A DNA stretch of 49,496 nucleotides from Chloroflexota bacterium (GCA_016210495.1 JACQUC010000011.1:1-49496), one strand, 5' to 3'. Positions 25,339 through 34,314 are shown, numbered from the stretch's first letter. The notes: a model not told the origin generated them from the letters alone. Made by a program: numbers and translations.

Positions 25339-25551
25339 ATGGATAGCCTTGACGAGCGAATAAGAGAATTACCTCCCGAACTTCAGCGAGAAGTCGAGGA
25401 CTTCGTCGAATTCCTGCTTGAGAAGCGTTTGAAGAAGCATCGACGTAAGCCCGAGTTAAGGTGGGCAGGGGCACTGAAGGACTTGCGTGGGAAGTACACA
25501 TCGGTCGAGCTTCAACACAAGATCAGCGAGTGGAGAATCGGTGAAAGATGA
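25339..25551 (+). CDS. VapB-like antitoxin (DUF2281 type)
   Basis: 70 residues from ATG 25339; upstream in-frame codons belong to the promoter region. LDERIRELPPELQREVEDFVEFLLEKRLKK matches the short DUF2281 helical domain often paired with PIN toxins. A charged C-terminal tail would wrap the toxin. Its stop overlaps the vapC start (ATGA), so the two are translationally coupled. Confidence 0.8.
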   Translation: MDSLDERIRELPPELQREVEDFVEFLLEKRLKKHRRKPELRWAGALKDLRGKYTSVELQHKISEWRIGER

Positions 25552-25952
25552 GGCTCCTCATCGACACCAATATCCTCCTAGAGATCATACTGGAACAGGA
25601 AAAAGCCGCAGAAGCAAGCGACCTTCTTTCGCGAACCGACGAACATACGTTCTTCGTCTCCGACTACTGTCTGCACTCCGTGGGCCTGCTTCTTTTTCGG
25701 CGGAAGCGGCATAAGACCTTCTGGCAGATCATTGGCGACCTAATACTGAACGCCGGAGTTGAGGTCGTTTCACTTACTGTTCCTGAGATGGAATCTGTCG
25801 TCGAAGTGGCTCAAAGGTTCGAGTTGGATTTTGATGACGCTTACCAGTATGTTGCAGCCGAGAAGCGCGATCTGATCCTCGTGAGCTTCGATACCGATTT
25901 TGACCGCACAGAGCGAGGCCGACAAACTCCGGCCGAAATCGTCACGGCGTGA
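25548..25952 (+). CDS. vapC: PIN-domain ribonuclease toxin (VapC-like)
   Basis: 134 residues. The PIN acidic residues are in place: Asp6 in LLIDTN, the acidic pair in LDFDDAYQYVAAE and Asp in VSFDTDFDRT. VapC-type toxins cleave tRNA or rRNA in a Mg2+-dependent way. It overlaps the antitoxin by four bases. It appears intact, unlike the HicA toxin elsewhere in the window. Confidence 0.87.
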   Translation: MRLLIDTNILLEIILEQEKAAEASDLLSRTDEHTFFVSDYCLHSVGLLLFRRKRHKTFWQIIGDLILNAGVEVVSLTVPEMESVVEVAQRFELDFDDAYQYVAAEKRDLILVSFDTDFDRTERGRQTPAEIVTA

Positions 25953-26017
25953 ACGCTTTTCTAGGCTCCGCATGATTTCTCGCTGCCCCCTACCGAAGAC
26001 CCGAAGACCCGAAAGTA

Positions 26018-26047
26018 TTTACACGGCGCCGAGCCATGCGTTATCAT
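26018..26047 (+). promoter_or_regulatory. Promoter for the two-component genes
   Basis: TTTACA (26018-26023), an 18-base spacer, TATCAT (26042-26047). Both hexamers match consensus at five of six. Predicted start near 26054 gives a leader of about 26 bases to ATG 26080. Confidence 0.65.
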
Positions 26048-26079
26048 GAGGCTTGATTGGGGCCAACGAGGTAGGGGGG

Positions 26080-27375
26080 ATGAAGCACGACTCCCGGGAC
26101 GAGAAGGATAACGGCTTGACAGGAGACCTGCGCCAGCTCGCCGATTTGCACGCGCTGGATCGGCTGATGGGAGCCTTTATCAGAGCGACGGGGCTACCCT
26201 CTGGTTGCGGGATTTTCGATCTGCATGGCGAGCGACTCGTACCCGTCGACCTGACACGGTTTCCGCGCATCTGCCGGGTGGTGTGGACGTCGTCGCGCGG
26301 GCAGGAGCGGTGTAGTGCCCTAATCAGGCAGATAATCGAGGGGTACGCGGCGACGGGATCGAGTCAAGCGTCCCACCACACCTGCCATTTGGGATTGACG
26401 GTGTGCGCTGCGCCGATTCTCGAAGGGTCCGCGCCGATCGGAGTGGTGCTGGCGGGGCAGGTCTGGGAGAAACCGCCTTCGGCAAGGCGACGAGCAGGCT
26501 TGATCAGAGGTGGTGATTGGTTCGACATCGATCGCCCGGAAATGGAGCGCGCGCTCGACGATATTAGAGTGGTTCCGCCCGAGGAGATGAGAGGCGCCGC
26601 GGGTCTACTTCAGGCGATAGTGAGCCACGTGGTGAGCGCCGGCTTGTCGTGCCGCCGCTCTGAGCGCGAGGCCGAGCTGGAGAAGATGCTCTATGAGACT
26701 GAGTTGGGCATGCTTCAGTCCCAGATCAATCCGCACTTCTTGTTCAACGCCCTGAACACAGTGATGTGGCTAGCGTCCCTCGAGAAAGCCAAGGAGACCG
26801 TGAAGATAGTTTGCGCTCTGGCCGACCTTCTGCGCTACAATTTGCGGCAGTTGGGCCAACTCGTGCCCTTGCAGCAGGAACTGGAGCAAATCAAAGGTTA
26901 CCTTTTGATTCAAAAAGCTCGCTTTGCGGATCGCTTGCACTTCGTCGTCGACGTCGAGCCATCCGCCGCGATGGTGCCGGTGCCGGTGCTCATCCTGCAG
27001 CCTTTGGTCGAAAACGCGATAATTCACGGACTCGAGGCCAAGGCGGGAAGTGGAACGCTTGTGGTCACGGCGCGTCGAAAGGGCAGTGGTGTGGTCATCG
27101 AGGTCAGAGATGACGGCATCGGAATGTCGCGAGAAGCTTACCAGAGCCTTGCCGAGCGCGTGCGTAAGGCCGGATCACAGGTAGGTGCACCGGGGCTGGG
27201 GATCACCAACGTGGTCCGCAGTCTGCGGCACCATTTTGGAGATAGAGCGGCGATGGAGATCGTGAGCAACGCGGGACAGGGTACAACGGTTCGTCTCACC
27301 ATTCCTACCGGGGAAGCTGGCACGGAGACTCAGCCAACGTTGGGCGCTGGAGCAGCAAAGGGCAGAGGTGTTTGA
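26080..27375 (+). CDS. PocR-domain sensor histidine kinase (LytS/YesM type)
   Basis: 431 residues from ATG 26080 (GAGG eight bases upstream; TTG 26053 is in frame but lies at the predicted transcription start). Residues about 25-185 form a PocR-like ligand domain (SGCGIFDLHGERLVPVDLTRFPRICR, with later cysteines in SHHTCHLGL and the GVVLAGQVW end). Then come the kinase H-box QSQINPHFLFNALNTVMWLA, the N-box PLVENAIIHGLE, DDGIGM and GLGITNV. There are no membrane segments, so it senses a cytoplasmic ligand. PocR domains are known from regulators of cobalamin/propanediol and methyl-compound metabolism. It lies upstream of the corrinoid methyltransferase block, which it probably controls through the response regulator. 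Confidence 0.87.
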   Translation: MKHDSRDEKDNGLTGDLRQLADLHALDRLMGAFIRATGLPSGCGIFDLHGERLVPVDLTRFPRICRVVWTSSRGQERCSALIRQIIEGYAATGSSQASHHTCHLGLTVCAAPILEGSAPIGVVLAGQVWEKPPSARRRAGLIRGGDWFDIDRPEMERALDDIRVVPPEEMRGAAGLLQAIVSHVVSAGLSCRRSEREAELEKMLYETELGMLQSQINPHFLFNALNTVMWLASLEKAKETVKIVCALADLLRYNLRQLGQLVPLQQELEQIKGYLLIQKARFADRLHFVVDVEPSAAMVPVPVLILQPLVENAIIHGLEAKAGSGTLVVTARRKGSGVVIEVRDDGIGMSREAYQSLAERVRKAGSQVGAPGLGITNVVRSLRHHFGDRAAMEIVSNAGQGTTVRLTIPTGEAGTETQPTLGAGAAKGRGV

Positions 27376-28182
27376 TTGTTGCGGGTACTGGTAGCCGACG
27401 ACGAGCCGCTGGTCAGACGCGGTATTCGGGCGGTCCTGGAAGAGAGCAGGGGACTGGCCGAACTGGTTGGAGAGGCATCCAATGGCCAGGAAGCAGTGGA
27501 GTTGGTGCGATCACTTAAGCCTGATCTGGTGCTGCTGGACATCCGGATGCCCGGGCTGGACGGCGTTTCTGCCGCCGAGCAGATTAGACGGCTGTCCCCT
27601 TCGATACGCATTGTCGTTCTCACTGCCTACCCGGATTTCGCCTACGCTCAGAAGATGCTTCGCCTGGGCGCGTCGGACTACCTCCTGAAGCCGAGCTCGC
27701 CGGACAGCATTCTGGATGTTATCGAGCAAGTCGCGAGGGAGATACGCCATGGAAATGGCCTCGGGGCGACCCCATCCGCGGACTCGACCGATGAGGACCC
27801 TGGCCTGTATCTGGGAGGGGGTACGTTTGGCGAGGGGCGAATGAGAAGCAGCGGGGTGGTGGCGCAGTCGAAGAAGTACATTGCCGAGAACCTGCAAAAG
27901 CAGCTTACCTTGAGCGAGGTGGCCGATTCGGTTGGGCTGAGCCCATCCTACTTCAGCACAGTGTTCAAGAAACAGGTGGGATGCTCGTTCCGTGACTACC
28001 TGACGCTGGTCAGGGTCGAGGCGGGGAAGCGCGCCCTGGTAGAGACCAGCCTCATCATCGAGGAAATCGCTCGCAAAGTGGGGTACAGTGAGCCAAGCCA
28101 CTTTACGCAGGCCTTCAAGCGAATCGTGGGGGTGACCCCCCGGCAATTCCTGAAGCGAGAGGACTCCTCCCGACGAGCCTAA
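27376..28182 (+). CDS. Response regulator with AraC-type DNA-binding domain (YesN-like)
   Basis: 268 residues, TTG start directly after the kinase stop, with GAGGTG upstream. The receiver domain shows Asp-Asp in VLVADDEPL, the phosphorylated Asp in LVLLDIRMPGLDG, Thr in VVLTAYPD and Lys in YLLKPSS. The C-terminal AraC domain has two helix-turn-helices (TLSEVADSVGLSPSYFSTVFK and IEEIARKVGYSEPSHFTQAFKRI). It is the cognate partner of the PocR kinase. Its 3' end overlaps one copy of the ~70-bp dispersed repeat. Likely targets are the methyltransferase genes 220 bases downstream. Confidence 0.9.
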   Translation: MLRVLVADDEPLVRRGIRAVLEESRGLAELVGEASNGQEAVELVRSLKPDLVLLDIRMPGLDGVSAAEQIRRLSPSIRIVVLTAYPDFAYAQKMLRLGASDYLLKPSSPDSILDVIEQVAREIRHGNGLGATPSADSTDEDPGLYLGGGTFGEGRMRSSGVVAQSKKYIAENLQKQLTLSEVADSVGLSPSYFSTVFKKQVGCSFRDYLTLVRVEAGKRALVETSLIIEEIARKVGYSEPSHFTQAFKRIVGVTPRQFLKREDSSRRA

Positions 28183-28252
28183 CAGCGATAGGAAACCGCA
28201 AACCAACGACGCCCCCCTCATATTCAGCACAACCGCGATACTTATTCGGGCT
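28178..28252. repeat. Dispersed ~70-bp repeat, copy at the response-regulator stop
   Basis: CTAACAGCGATAGGAAACCGCAAACC, written in parts, is followed by ATTCAGCACAACCGCGATAC and TTATTCGGG. It matches 11375-11447 and the arms of 18491-18681. The response regulator's TAA stop lies within its first bases. Confidence 0.7.
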
Positions 28253-28344
28253 GTCCCCGCCTTGCGCTGCTGGAAAATGCCCCTTAGTATTGGCGGGTAG
28301 TATTTGGTGCGAAACGATTGCAGGTGCCACCGGCGGGAGTGGCA

Positions 28345-28369
28345 GGGCATCCGCCTTAGGCGGATGCCC
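28345..28369. repeat. Palindrome, 11-bp stem
   Basis: GGGCATCCGCC, TTA, GGCGGATGCCC, then CCCAC. It lies 37 bases before the first methyltransferase gene, so it would form a hairpin in that leader if transcribed. Confidence 0.75.
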
Positions 28370-28405
28370 CCACTTGGCTCAGCAGGCGTGCGGAAGGTAT
28401 ACTAT

Positions 28406-29437
28406 ATGTTGCGGAGCGGGATCGGCGAACCGAAGAAGCGGGTGATGGCGGCATTGACGGGCGCGGGCTACGCGGGCCGAGTGTCGGTTATCTCTGCGGG
28501 CCAGACCGCGACGTTGGAGCAGATGAACAGAACCGGGGTCTTCTGGCCCGAGGCACACTACAATGCCGACCAAATGGCGAAGCTGGCAAGTGCGGCGCAC
28601 TCTATTCTTAGACTGGACGCCGTAAGGGTGCCATTTTGCCAGACGGTGGAAGCGGAGGCGCTTGGCTGCCAGGCAAAGACCGGCGGCATGACGCACGTTC
28701 CGGGGGTTGCCTCTCATCCGCTGCGTGTGGGGCAGCCATTGCGACTTCCAAGCGACCTGCTCCAGCGGGGCCGGCTGCCCGTGCTACTAGAGGCCGTCCG
28801 ATTGCTAAAGGGATCTATCGGCAACGAAGTTGCCATCATCGGCGGAGTGACGGGTCCATTCACGCTGGCGGGGATGTTGCTGGGCATCAAGGCGATGCTG
28901 ACGCAGGCTGCCAAGGCACCAGACGATCTGCTGCCAGTTCTGGAAAGCTGCACGCAGGCAGGGATCGCGGTCGGCAGGGCGCTGGCGGAGGCCGGGGCCG
29001 ACGTTATTTGTGTGGAGGATATGGGCGCGTCGGCGGAGCTGATCAGCTCGGCGATGTACGTGAAGCTGGCCTACCCGTGTCAGTGCCAATTGTTTTCCAA
29101 CATCCAGGTGCCGTCCATTTTGCACATTTGCGGCGACGTCAGCTCCACGATCGAGTATATGGCCACGACCGGCGCCACGGTGCTGAGTTACGAGGGCTCG
29201 CTCCACGGACGAGTCGTGGAGGCAGGGATTCGGGAGAGGGTGCTGCTCGCCACTGGCCCGGATCCAGCCATTACGCTTGCCACAGGAACCGCCGCCGAAG
29301 TCGAGCGCGAGTGCACGAGCGTTCTGGCTCTAGGAGTTGACATACTTGCACCCGGCTGCGCCATTGCCACAGGCACGCCCACGGCGAACATAGTGGCGAT
29401 GGTGAGAGCGGCAGAGATCTATGGTGCAGGCAAATGA
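28406..29437 (+). CDS. UroD/MtaA-like methyltransferase 1
   Basis: 343 residues from ATG 28406 behind GGAAGG. It has the uroporphyrinogen-decarboxylase TIM-barrel fold used by corrinoid methyltransferases (MtaA, MtbA, CmuA C-terminal domain). The zinc ligands expected for thiol activation are present: HIC at residues 240-242 (LHICGDVSS) and Cys318 (LAPGCAI). GPFTLAG and VEDMGASAELIS are conserved family segments. It lacks the arginine-rich UroD opening for porphyrin substrates, so heme synthesis is unlikely. It probably moves a methyl group to or from the corrinoid protein at 34437. Its stop overlaps the next start (ATGA). Confidence 0.83.
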   Translation: MLRSGIGEPKKRVMAALTGAGYAGRVSVISAGQTATLEQMNRTGVFWPEAHYNADQMAKLASAAHSILRLDAVRVPFCQTVEAEALGCQAKTGGMTHVPGVASHPLRVGQPLRLPSDLLQRGRLPVLLEAVRLLKGSIGNEVAIIGGVTGPFTLAGMLLGIKAMLTQAAKAPDDLLPVLESCTQAGIAVGRALAEAGADVICVEDMGASAELISSAMYVKLAYPCQCQLFSNIQVPSILHICGDVSSTIEYMATTGATVLSYEGSLHGRVVEAGIRERVLLATGPDPAITLATGTAAEVERECTSVLALGVDILAPGCAIATGTPTANIVAMVRAAEIYGAGK

Positions 29438-30315
29438 TTGTCGATGCGATATCCGGTCTTCGGCAGAGCGGCAAGACAAGTCTGATTCGGAGCCTTGCAG
29501 CGACGTCGCACGGGCTGGAAGAGTTCTTTCTGCTACCAAGAAACGAGTGCATTCCGGTCGCCTCCGTGGAGGCGTTCGAGCGCCGAGGAAGGCGCGGCAG
29601 CTCGGCGAGGTGGCCGGTGTTTGCAACCATCGACGACGATCTCCAAGGCCAGATACAGGCCATCGCCGCGACCCACGGTCCGCAGCGCCTGATAATCGAG
29701 TCGCCCAACGCGGCTGCCTTACCGAGGGTGCTGGAGGCGGTTCGCAGGGTGTCGATAGAGGGCCTGGTAAGAAGGATAAGACGCATATTGGTCATCGACG
29801 GAGCCACTTTCGGCAAATACTATGCGAGTAGCACCCGTCTGCTGGAGTGGCAAATCGAGGTCTCGGACGTGGTCGTGGTGAACAAATGCGACCTGGTCGA
29901 GCCGCGCGAGGCCCTCTGGATCCAGGAGCTGGCGGGTCGGGTGAACCCGGAAGCCAGGCTGATGCTGGCCACTTTTGGAAACGTGGACGGGAAGGAGTTC
30001 AGAACTGAAGTGGGGCTAGCCCGGGCTGAACAGGAAGGCCAGGAGTTGGAACGCTGCACCAGCGCTTTCACGGGGTCGTTCGATCCCGACGCGCTGCTTG
30101 TGCTATTCCAGGAATTCAAGACCACCGCCTTGGGTGACGTCGCTCGTGCCAAAGGTGTGTTCAGGACGGCTGATGGCTGGGTTCAGCTCGACTACACCAA
30201 CGGCGAGGTTACGGTCCAAAGAGCAGCCGATTGCGCTATCAGCCGCATTGCCATCATCGGCAACGATATCGACCGAACTATGTTAGGCAACAGGCTGAAC
30301 ACCTGTCTATTGTGA
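29434..30315 (+). CDS. CobW/CobW_C-like P-loop GTPase
   Basis: 293 residues. P-loop ISGLRQSGKTSLIRSL at residues 6-21, a Walker-B-like LIIESPNAAAL, NKCDLVEP for guanine, and a C-terminal domain (FKTTALGDVARAKGVFRTADGWVQLDY) like CobW_C. The usual CXCC metal-binding motif of COG0523 proteins is not evident; ESPN stands near its place. Family members deliver metal ions (Zn, Co) to target enzymes. Being translationally coupled to a Zn-type methyltransferase and followed by a corrinoid activator, it may load metal into these proteins. That is inference. Confidence 0.75.
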   Translation: MIVDAISGLRQSGKTSLIRSLAATSHGLEEFFLLPRNECIPVASVEAFERRGRRGSSARWPVFATIDDDLQGQIQAIAATHGPQRLIIESPNAAALPRVLEAVRRVSIEGLVRRIRRILVIDGATFGKYYASSTRLLEWQIEVSDVVVVNKCDLVEPREALWIQELAGRVNPEARLMLATFGNVDGKEFRTEVGLARAEQEGQELERCTSAFTGSFDPDALLVLFQEFKTTALGDVARAKGVFRTADGWVQLDYTNGEVTVQRAADCAISRIAIIGNDIDRTMLGNRLNTCLL

Positions 30316-30348
30316 AGCAGGGTAGAAAACCAGGAGGTTTCGAGGAGC

Positions 30349-32298
30349 TTGGAACACAGGGTCATCTTTCAACCGTCTGGCAGGCGAGGCCTTGTAGAGC
30401 AAGGCAAGACGCTGCTGGAGGCCGCACGTGAGCTTGGCGTAGAAATAGAAACTGTGTGCGGGCAGAAGCAGACCTGCGGCAAGTGCAAGGTGCGGATCGA
30501 GGAAGGCTTTTTCCAGAGGTACGGCATCGCATCGGGCATGGAACACGTCTCGCCAATCACCCCGAGCGAGGTCAAATTCGTCAAGGAAGCGGAAAGAGCT
30601 AGCAACGTTCGGCTGGCGTGCCAAACCAGGGTGCACGGCGACGTTTTGGTCTTTGTCCCCGAGGCCAGCAGGCGCACAAAGCAGATCGTGCGCAAGGCCG
30701 CGCGGGACCTAGCCATCGACCTTGCCCCCGCCATCAAGAAATACTACGTCGAGCTGCCAAAGCCTACCCTGGCCGAGCCGAGTGGCGACTTCGAGCGGCT
30801 TTCGTCCGGCCTGGCATCCACCTACGGCCTCACCGGCCTGGAGATAGATTACACCTGTCTGGTCGCGCTGCCGCAACGTCTCCGCGATGACGACTGGAAG
30901 GTGACGGCGGCCGTCTGGCAAGACAGGCGCATCATGTGTGTCGAGCCGGGGTTTGTGGAGGACACGCTGGGACTGGCGGTAGATATAGGCACCACGACAG
31001 TCGTGGGCTTCCTCACGGATTTGCGAACCGGAAACGTGCTGGCCACGGAGTCGATGATGAATCCCCAGGTCGCCTACGGCGAGGATGTGATGTCGCGTAT
31101 CACCTACGCGATGAGCGAGACCGATGGCCTAGCCAAGATGCACACCGCCATTGTCGAAGGGCTGAATACGTTGGCGAGGAGGGCGGCTGAGCAGGCGGGG
31201 CACGGGCCGGAAGACATCCTCGAGGTGGTGGTGGTAGGCAACACGGCGATGCACCACATATTCCTCAATATTGAGCCCAAGAACCTGGGGCTTTCACCCT
31301 TTATCCCGGCCGTCACCAAGTCGGTCGACGTGAGGGCGGGCGATCTGGGGCTCAAGGTCAATCCGTCGGCCAACGTGCTGGTGCTGCCAAACGAAGCCGG
31401 GTTCGTGGGCGCGGATAACGTGGGGGTGCTGATTGCCGAAGAGCCCTACAATCAGGAAGAGGCGTGGCTTATCATAGATATCGGCACCAACGGCGAGCTG
31501 GTGCTCGGCAACAGGCACCGAATGCTATCTTGCTCGTGTGCAACCGGGCCGGCACTGGAAGGCGCGCACATACACTTCGGCATGCGCGCGACCCCGGGCG
31601 CAATCGAGAGGGTCAAGATCGACCCAAACAGCCTGGAGGTTCAGTTCAAAGTAATCGGCAAGCCAGAATGGCACACGAGCTACCCCGCCGGCGCGGTTGG
31701 GGCCCGTGGGATCTGTGGATCGGGCATTATCGACGCCGTGGCCGAGATGTTCAAGGCCGGCGTCCTGCAAAAGAGCGGGGCCTTCTGCAAGACCCTCGAC
31801 TCCCGACGCATTGTCAAGACGCCCGACGGCAAGCTCCACTTCGTCATCGCGTGGGCCGGGGAGACGTCAATTGGCCAGGATATCACGGTTTCGCAGGGAG
31901 ACGTGCGGGCCGTGCAACTGGCGAAGGGCGCGCTCTACTGCGGGGCGAAATTTTTGCTGCGCAAGTTTGGCGTGACGCATCCGGACAAGATCATTCTGGC
32001 CGGCGCTTTCGGCAGCTACATCGACCGCGAGCAGGCGCTGGTGCTCGGGCTCATTCCCGACTGCGAGCTGAGCAAGGTATACTCGGTGGGCAATGCCGCC
32101 GGGGACGGTGCGCGGATCGCCTTGCTGAACGTCGCCAAACGGGTCGAGGCCGACGAGGTCGCGAGGCGCGTCGAGTACGTCGAGCTGGCGACCGAGCCGG
32201 ATTTCCAGCGCGAGTTTGCCGCGGCAATGTACTTTCCTCATCTGAAGGACGAGTTCAAACATGCTGCCGAAACGCTGGCAGCCATTCCCAGGCGATAG
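30349..32298 (+). CDS. Corrinoid-protein reductive activator (RACo-like, 2Fe-2S + ASKHA)
   Basis: 649 residues, TTG start after AGGAGG/GAGGAG. The N-terminal plant-type 2Fe-2S domain has Cys37, Cys43, Cys46 and Cys91 (CGQKQTCGKC, RLACQT). A linker follows, then an ASKHA ATPase fold with LAVDIGTTTVVGFLTDLRTG, VVVGNTAMHHIFL, IIDIGTNGELVLG, GARGICGSGIIDAVAEM and ILAGAFGSYIDREQALVLGLIP. Proteins of this build (RACo, activating enzymes of O-demethylases, RamA-like in role) use ATP to drive one-electron reduction of inactive Co(II) corrinoid to Co(I). Its place inside a corrinoid methyltransferase operon supports this directly. Confidence 0.88.
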   Translation: MEHRVIFQPSGRRGLVEQGKTLLEAARELGVEIETVCGQKQTCGKCKVRIEEGFFQRYGIASGMEHVSPITPSEVKFVKEAERASNVRLACQTRVHGDVLVFVPEASRRTKQIVRKAARDLAIDLAPAIKKYYVELPKPTLAEPSGDFERLSSGLASTYGLTGLEIDYTCLVALPQRLRDDDWKVTAAVWQDRRIMCVEPGFVEDTLGLAVDIGTTTVVGFLTDLRTGNVLATESMMNPQVAYGEDVMSRITYAMSETDGLAKMHTAIVEGLNTLARRAAEQAGHGPEDILEVVVVGNTAMHHIFLNIEPKNLGLSPFIPAVTKSVDVRAGDLGLKVNPSANVLVLPNEAGFVGADNVGVLIAEEPYNQEEAWLIIDIGTNGELVLGNRHRMLSCSCATGPALEGAHIHFGMRATPGAIERVKIDPNSLEVQFKVIGKPEWHTSYPAGAVGARGICGSGIIDAVAEMFKAGVLQKSGAFCKTLDSRRIVKTPDGKLHFVIAWAGETSIGQDITVSQGDVRAVQLAKGALYCGAKFLLRKFGVTHPDKIILAGAFGSYIDREQALVLGLIPDCELSKVYSVGNAAGDGARIALLNVAKRVEADEVARRVEYVELATEPDFQREFAAAMYFPHLKDEFKHAAETLAAIPRR

Positions 32299-32308
32299 GA
32301 GGCTACCG

Positions 32309-33259
32309 ATGTTTCTGTTCGAGACGGAACAAAACGTCGCCACCATAGGCGGGATAAGAATAGGCGGGCAGCCGGGAGAGAATGCCACGGTGCTGATCGG
32401 CTCGATGTTCCACAAAGGAGACCGCTTGATCGAGAGCCGCCGCGAGCGGAAGTTCGATCGGGCAAAGGCCACGGACTATATTCGCCGGCAGGAGGAGCTG
32501 TCGTCGCAGACCGGCATCCCCTGCCTGATGGATATCGTGGCCAATTCCGGCGAGGAGTTCAAGGCGTACATAGATTTCTTCGCCCACACCACGGATATGC
32601 CTTTTGCCACCGACGCGTGGAATGCGGCCCCGAAGCTAGCCGCCGCTCGCTACGTAAGCGAGCTCGGGCTTACAGACCGATTCGTGTACAACAGCATAAC
32701 ACCGTGGGGCAAGGATAATGAGGAGGAAGTGGCAACGATCGCGGGGCTGGGGGTGAAGAACATAATGCTTTGCGCTTTCGACAACGACGATCCGACGCCG
32801 GCGGGTCGGGTGAGGTCGACGGAGAGCCTCCTGGCGGTGGCGAAGAAAGGGAATTTCGAGAACGTACTGGTCGACACGACCGTGCTCAACCTTCCCTCCA
32901 CGTCGTTCTCGCTACTGGCCAACTATGAAATAAAGACACGGTTTGGCTTGCCGGTGGGCTGCGCTGCGGCAAACGCGACCTACGCCTGGAAAGAGGCGCG
33001 GGAGAAATGGGATACCCTGGGCTTCGCGGGGTTGGATGCCGCCACGCACGGTATCGCCGCGCTACTGTGGAGCGATTTTCTATTCTATGGGCCGGCGGTG
33101 AACGCCAGATGGGTGTTTCCCGCCGTGGCCGCCGCCGATCTGATGCTCTCCACTATGTATTACCACGAGTCGGGCGCTCTGCCCACAGATCCGGGGCACC
33201 CGCTCCACCGACTGTTCCCAGATTTCGCCGGCAAATTGGCGAAACGAGGAGGAGACTAA
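32309..33259 (+). CDS. MtrH-family methyltransferase
   Basis: 316 residues, ATG behind ATAGGAGG, 10 bases after the activator stop. It resembles subunit H of tetrahydromethanopterin S-methyltransferase and the bacterial methyl-THF:corrinoid methyltransferases: FETEQNVATIGGIRIGGQPG, VLIGSMFHKGDRLI, DRAKATDYIRRQEELSSQTG and PVGCAAANATYAWKEAR. In acetogen and Desulfitobacterium O-demethylases an MtrH-like protein moves the methyl group from corrinoid to tetrahydrofolate. That role fits here. No mtrA-G genes are present, so the sodium-pumping complex of methanogens is excluded in this window. Confidence 0.85.
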   Translation: MFLFETEQNVATIGGIRIGGQPGENATVLIGSMFHKGDRLIESRRERKFDRAKATDYIRRQEELSSQTGIPCLMDIVANSGEEFKAYIDFFAHTTDMPFATDAWNAAPKLAAARYVSELGLTDRFVYNSITPWGKDNEEEVATIAGLGVKNIMLCAFDNDDPTPAGRVRSTESLLAVAKKGNFENVLVDTTVLNLPSTSFSLLANYEIKTRFGLPVGCAAANATYAWKEAREKWDTLGFAGLDAATHGIAALLWSDFLFYGPAVNARWVFPAVAAADLMLSTMYYHESGALPTDPGHPLHRLFPDFAGKLAKRGGD

Positions 33260-33262
33260 CAA

Positions 33263-34303
33263 GTGGCTAACAAGATGACATCAAGAGAGTTGGTTCTTAA
33301 CTTGCTCGGCGGGCGCCCTGTGGACAGGATGCCGTGCTTTAGTGGGATGGGCAGCGTCACCGTCGCCGGTATGCAAAAGTGTGGCGTGAAATTTAGCCAG
33401 GTACACTTCGACGCGGAGAAGATGGCGGCGCTTGCCGCCACTACGCCCGAAATGTATGGCTTCGATTCGGCGGTGGTGCCTTTTGACGTCGGCGTAGAGG
33501 CCGAGCTGCTGGGGGCCAGGCTGAATCCATACGAAGACAGCGATGAGCTGCTATACCCCACGCTAAGGGACAAGGCGGCCAAATCGGCAGACGACCTTAG
33601 GATTCCGCAGGACCTGACCAACCAGGGCAGGGTGCCGGTAGTGACGAAGGCAATAAGCCTGCTGAAGGAGCGCATCGGCGATAGGTTCGCGGTGGGCACT
33701 TACGTGCTGGGTCCGTTCACGCTGGCCGGCCAGGCGATGGAGCTCAACGACGTCCTCAAGATGTCGGCGAAGAATCCCGCCGAGATGTCGCGAATCCTCC
33801 AAATCCTCACCGACTTGATCATTCAGCTCGCGCGCATTTACAAGGATGCGGGCGCGGACTATATCACAGTTCGAGAAATGGGCGCTTCGTCGGGTATGGT
33901 CAGCCCACGGACGTTCGTCGATACCGTGAAGCCACACCTGGTCCGCGCGATACAGAATATGCCCGGCCCGGTAATTCTGCACATCTGCGGGAAAACGAAC
34001 TCCATCATAGAGCATATGGCACAGTGCGGAGCGGACGCGCTGAGCGTCGATCACAAGAACGATCTGGAGGCGACACGGGCGCGAATCGGCAAGGGCCCAG
34101 TGCTGCTGGGAAACCTGGACGGCTACAACGTGCTGGTACTGGGAACGCCTGAGTTGGTCAGGAACGCGACAAGGGAGTGCATAGACAAAGGTATAAGCGC
34201 GGTCTGGCCCGGGTGCGACATCTGGCCAACGGCCGCTCCGGAGAATATGATTGCCCTGGTCGAAGCCGTTAGGGAGTACGGCAGGAGCACTGCCGACAAG
34301 TAG
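33263..34303 (+). CDS. UroD/MtaA-like methyltransferase 2
   Basis: 346 residues, GTG start after GAGGAGGAG, three bases from the mtrH-like stop. It has the same fold as the protein at 28406, with the zinc ligands at identical residue numbers (His240, Cys242 in LHICGKTNS, Cys318 in VWPGCDIWP). The opening MTSRELVLNLLGGRPVDRMP is typical of MtaA/CmuA-like members. It is a likely substrate:corrinoid or corrinoid:acceptor methyltransferase. Paralogs in one operon suggest different methyl donors or the two halves of a transfer. Confidence 0.85.
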   Translation: MANKMTSRELVLNLLGGRPVDRMPCFSGMGSVTVAGMQKCGVKFSQVHFDAEKMAALAATTPEMYGFDSAVVPFDVGVEAELLGARLNPYEDSDELLYPTLRDKAAKSADDLRIPQDLTNQGRVPVVTKAISLLKERIGDRFAVGTYVLGPFTLAGQAMELNDVLKMSAKNPAEMSRILQILTDLIIQLARIYKDAGADYITVREMGASSGMVSPRTFVDTVKPHLVRAIQNMPGPVILHICGKTNSIIEHMAQCGADALSVDHKNDLEATRARIGKGPVLLGNLDGYNVLVLGTPELVRNATRECIDKGISAVWPGCDIWPTAAPENMIALVEAVREYGRSTADK

Positions 34304-34314
34304 GCGTCGGCAGC

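Noticed and set aside
28374..28403. TTGGCT, 18-base spacer, TATACT as a promoter for methyltransferase 1
   Set aside because: Transcription would start after the ATG at 28406, and residues right after that ATG align with the paralog, so the start cannot move downstream.
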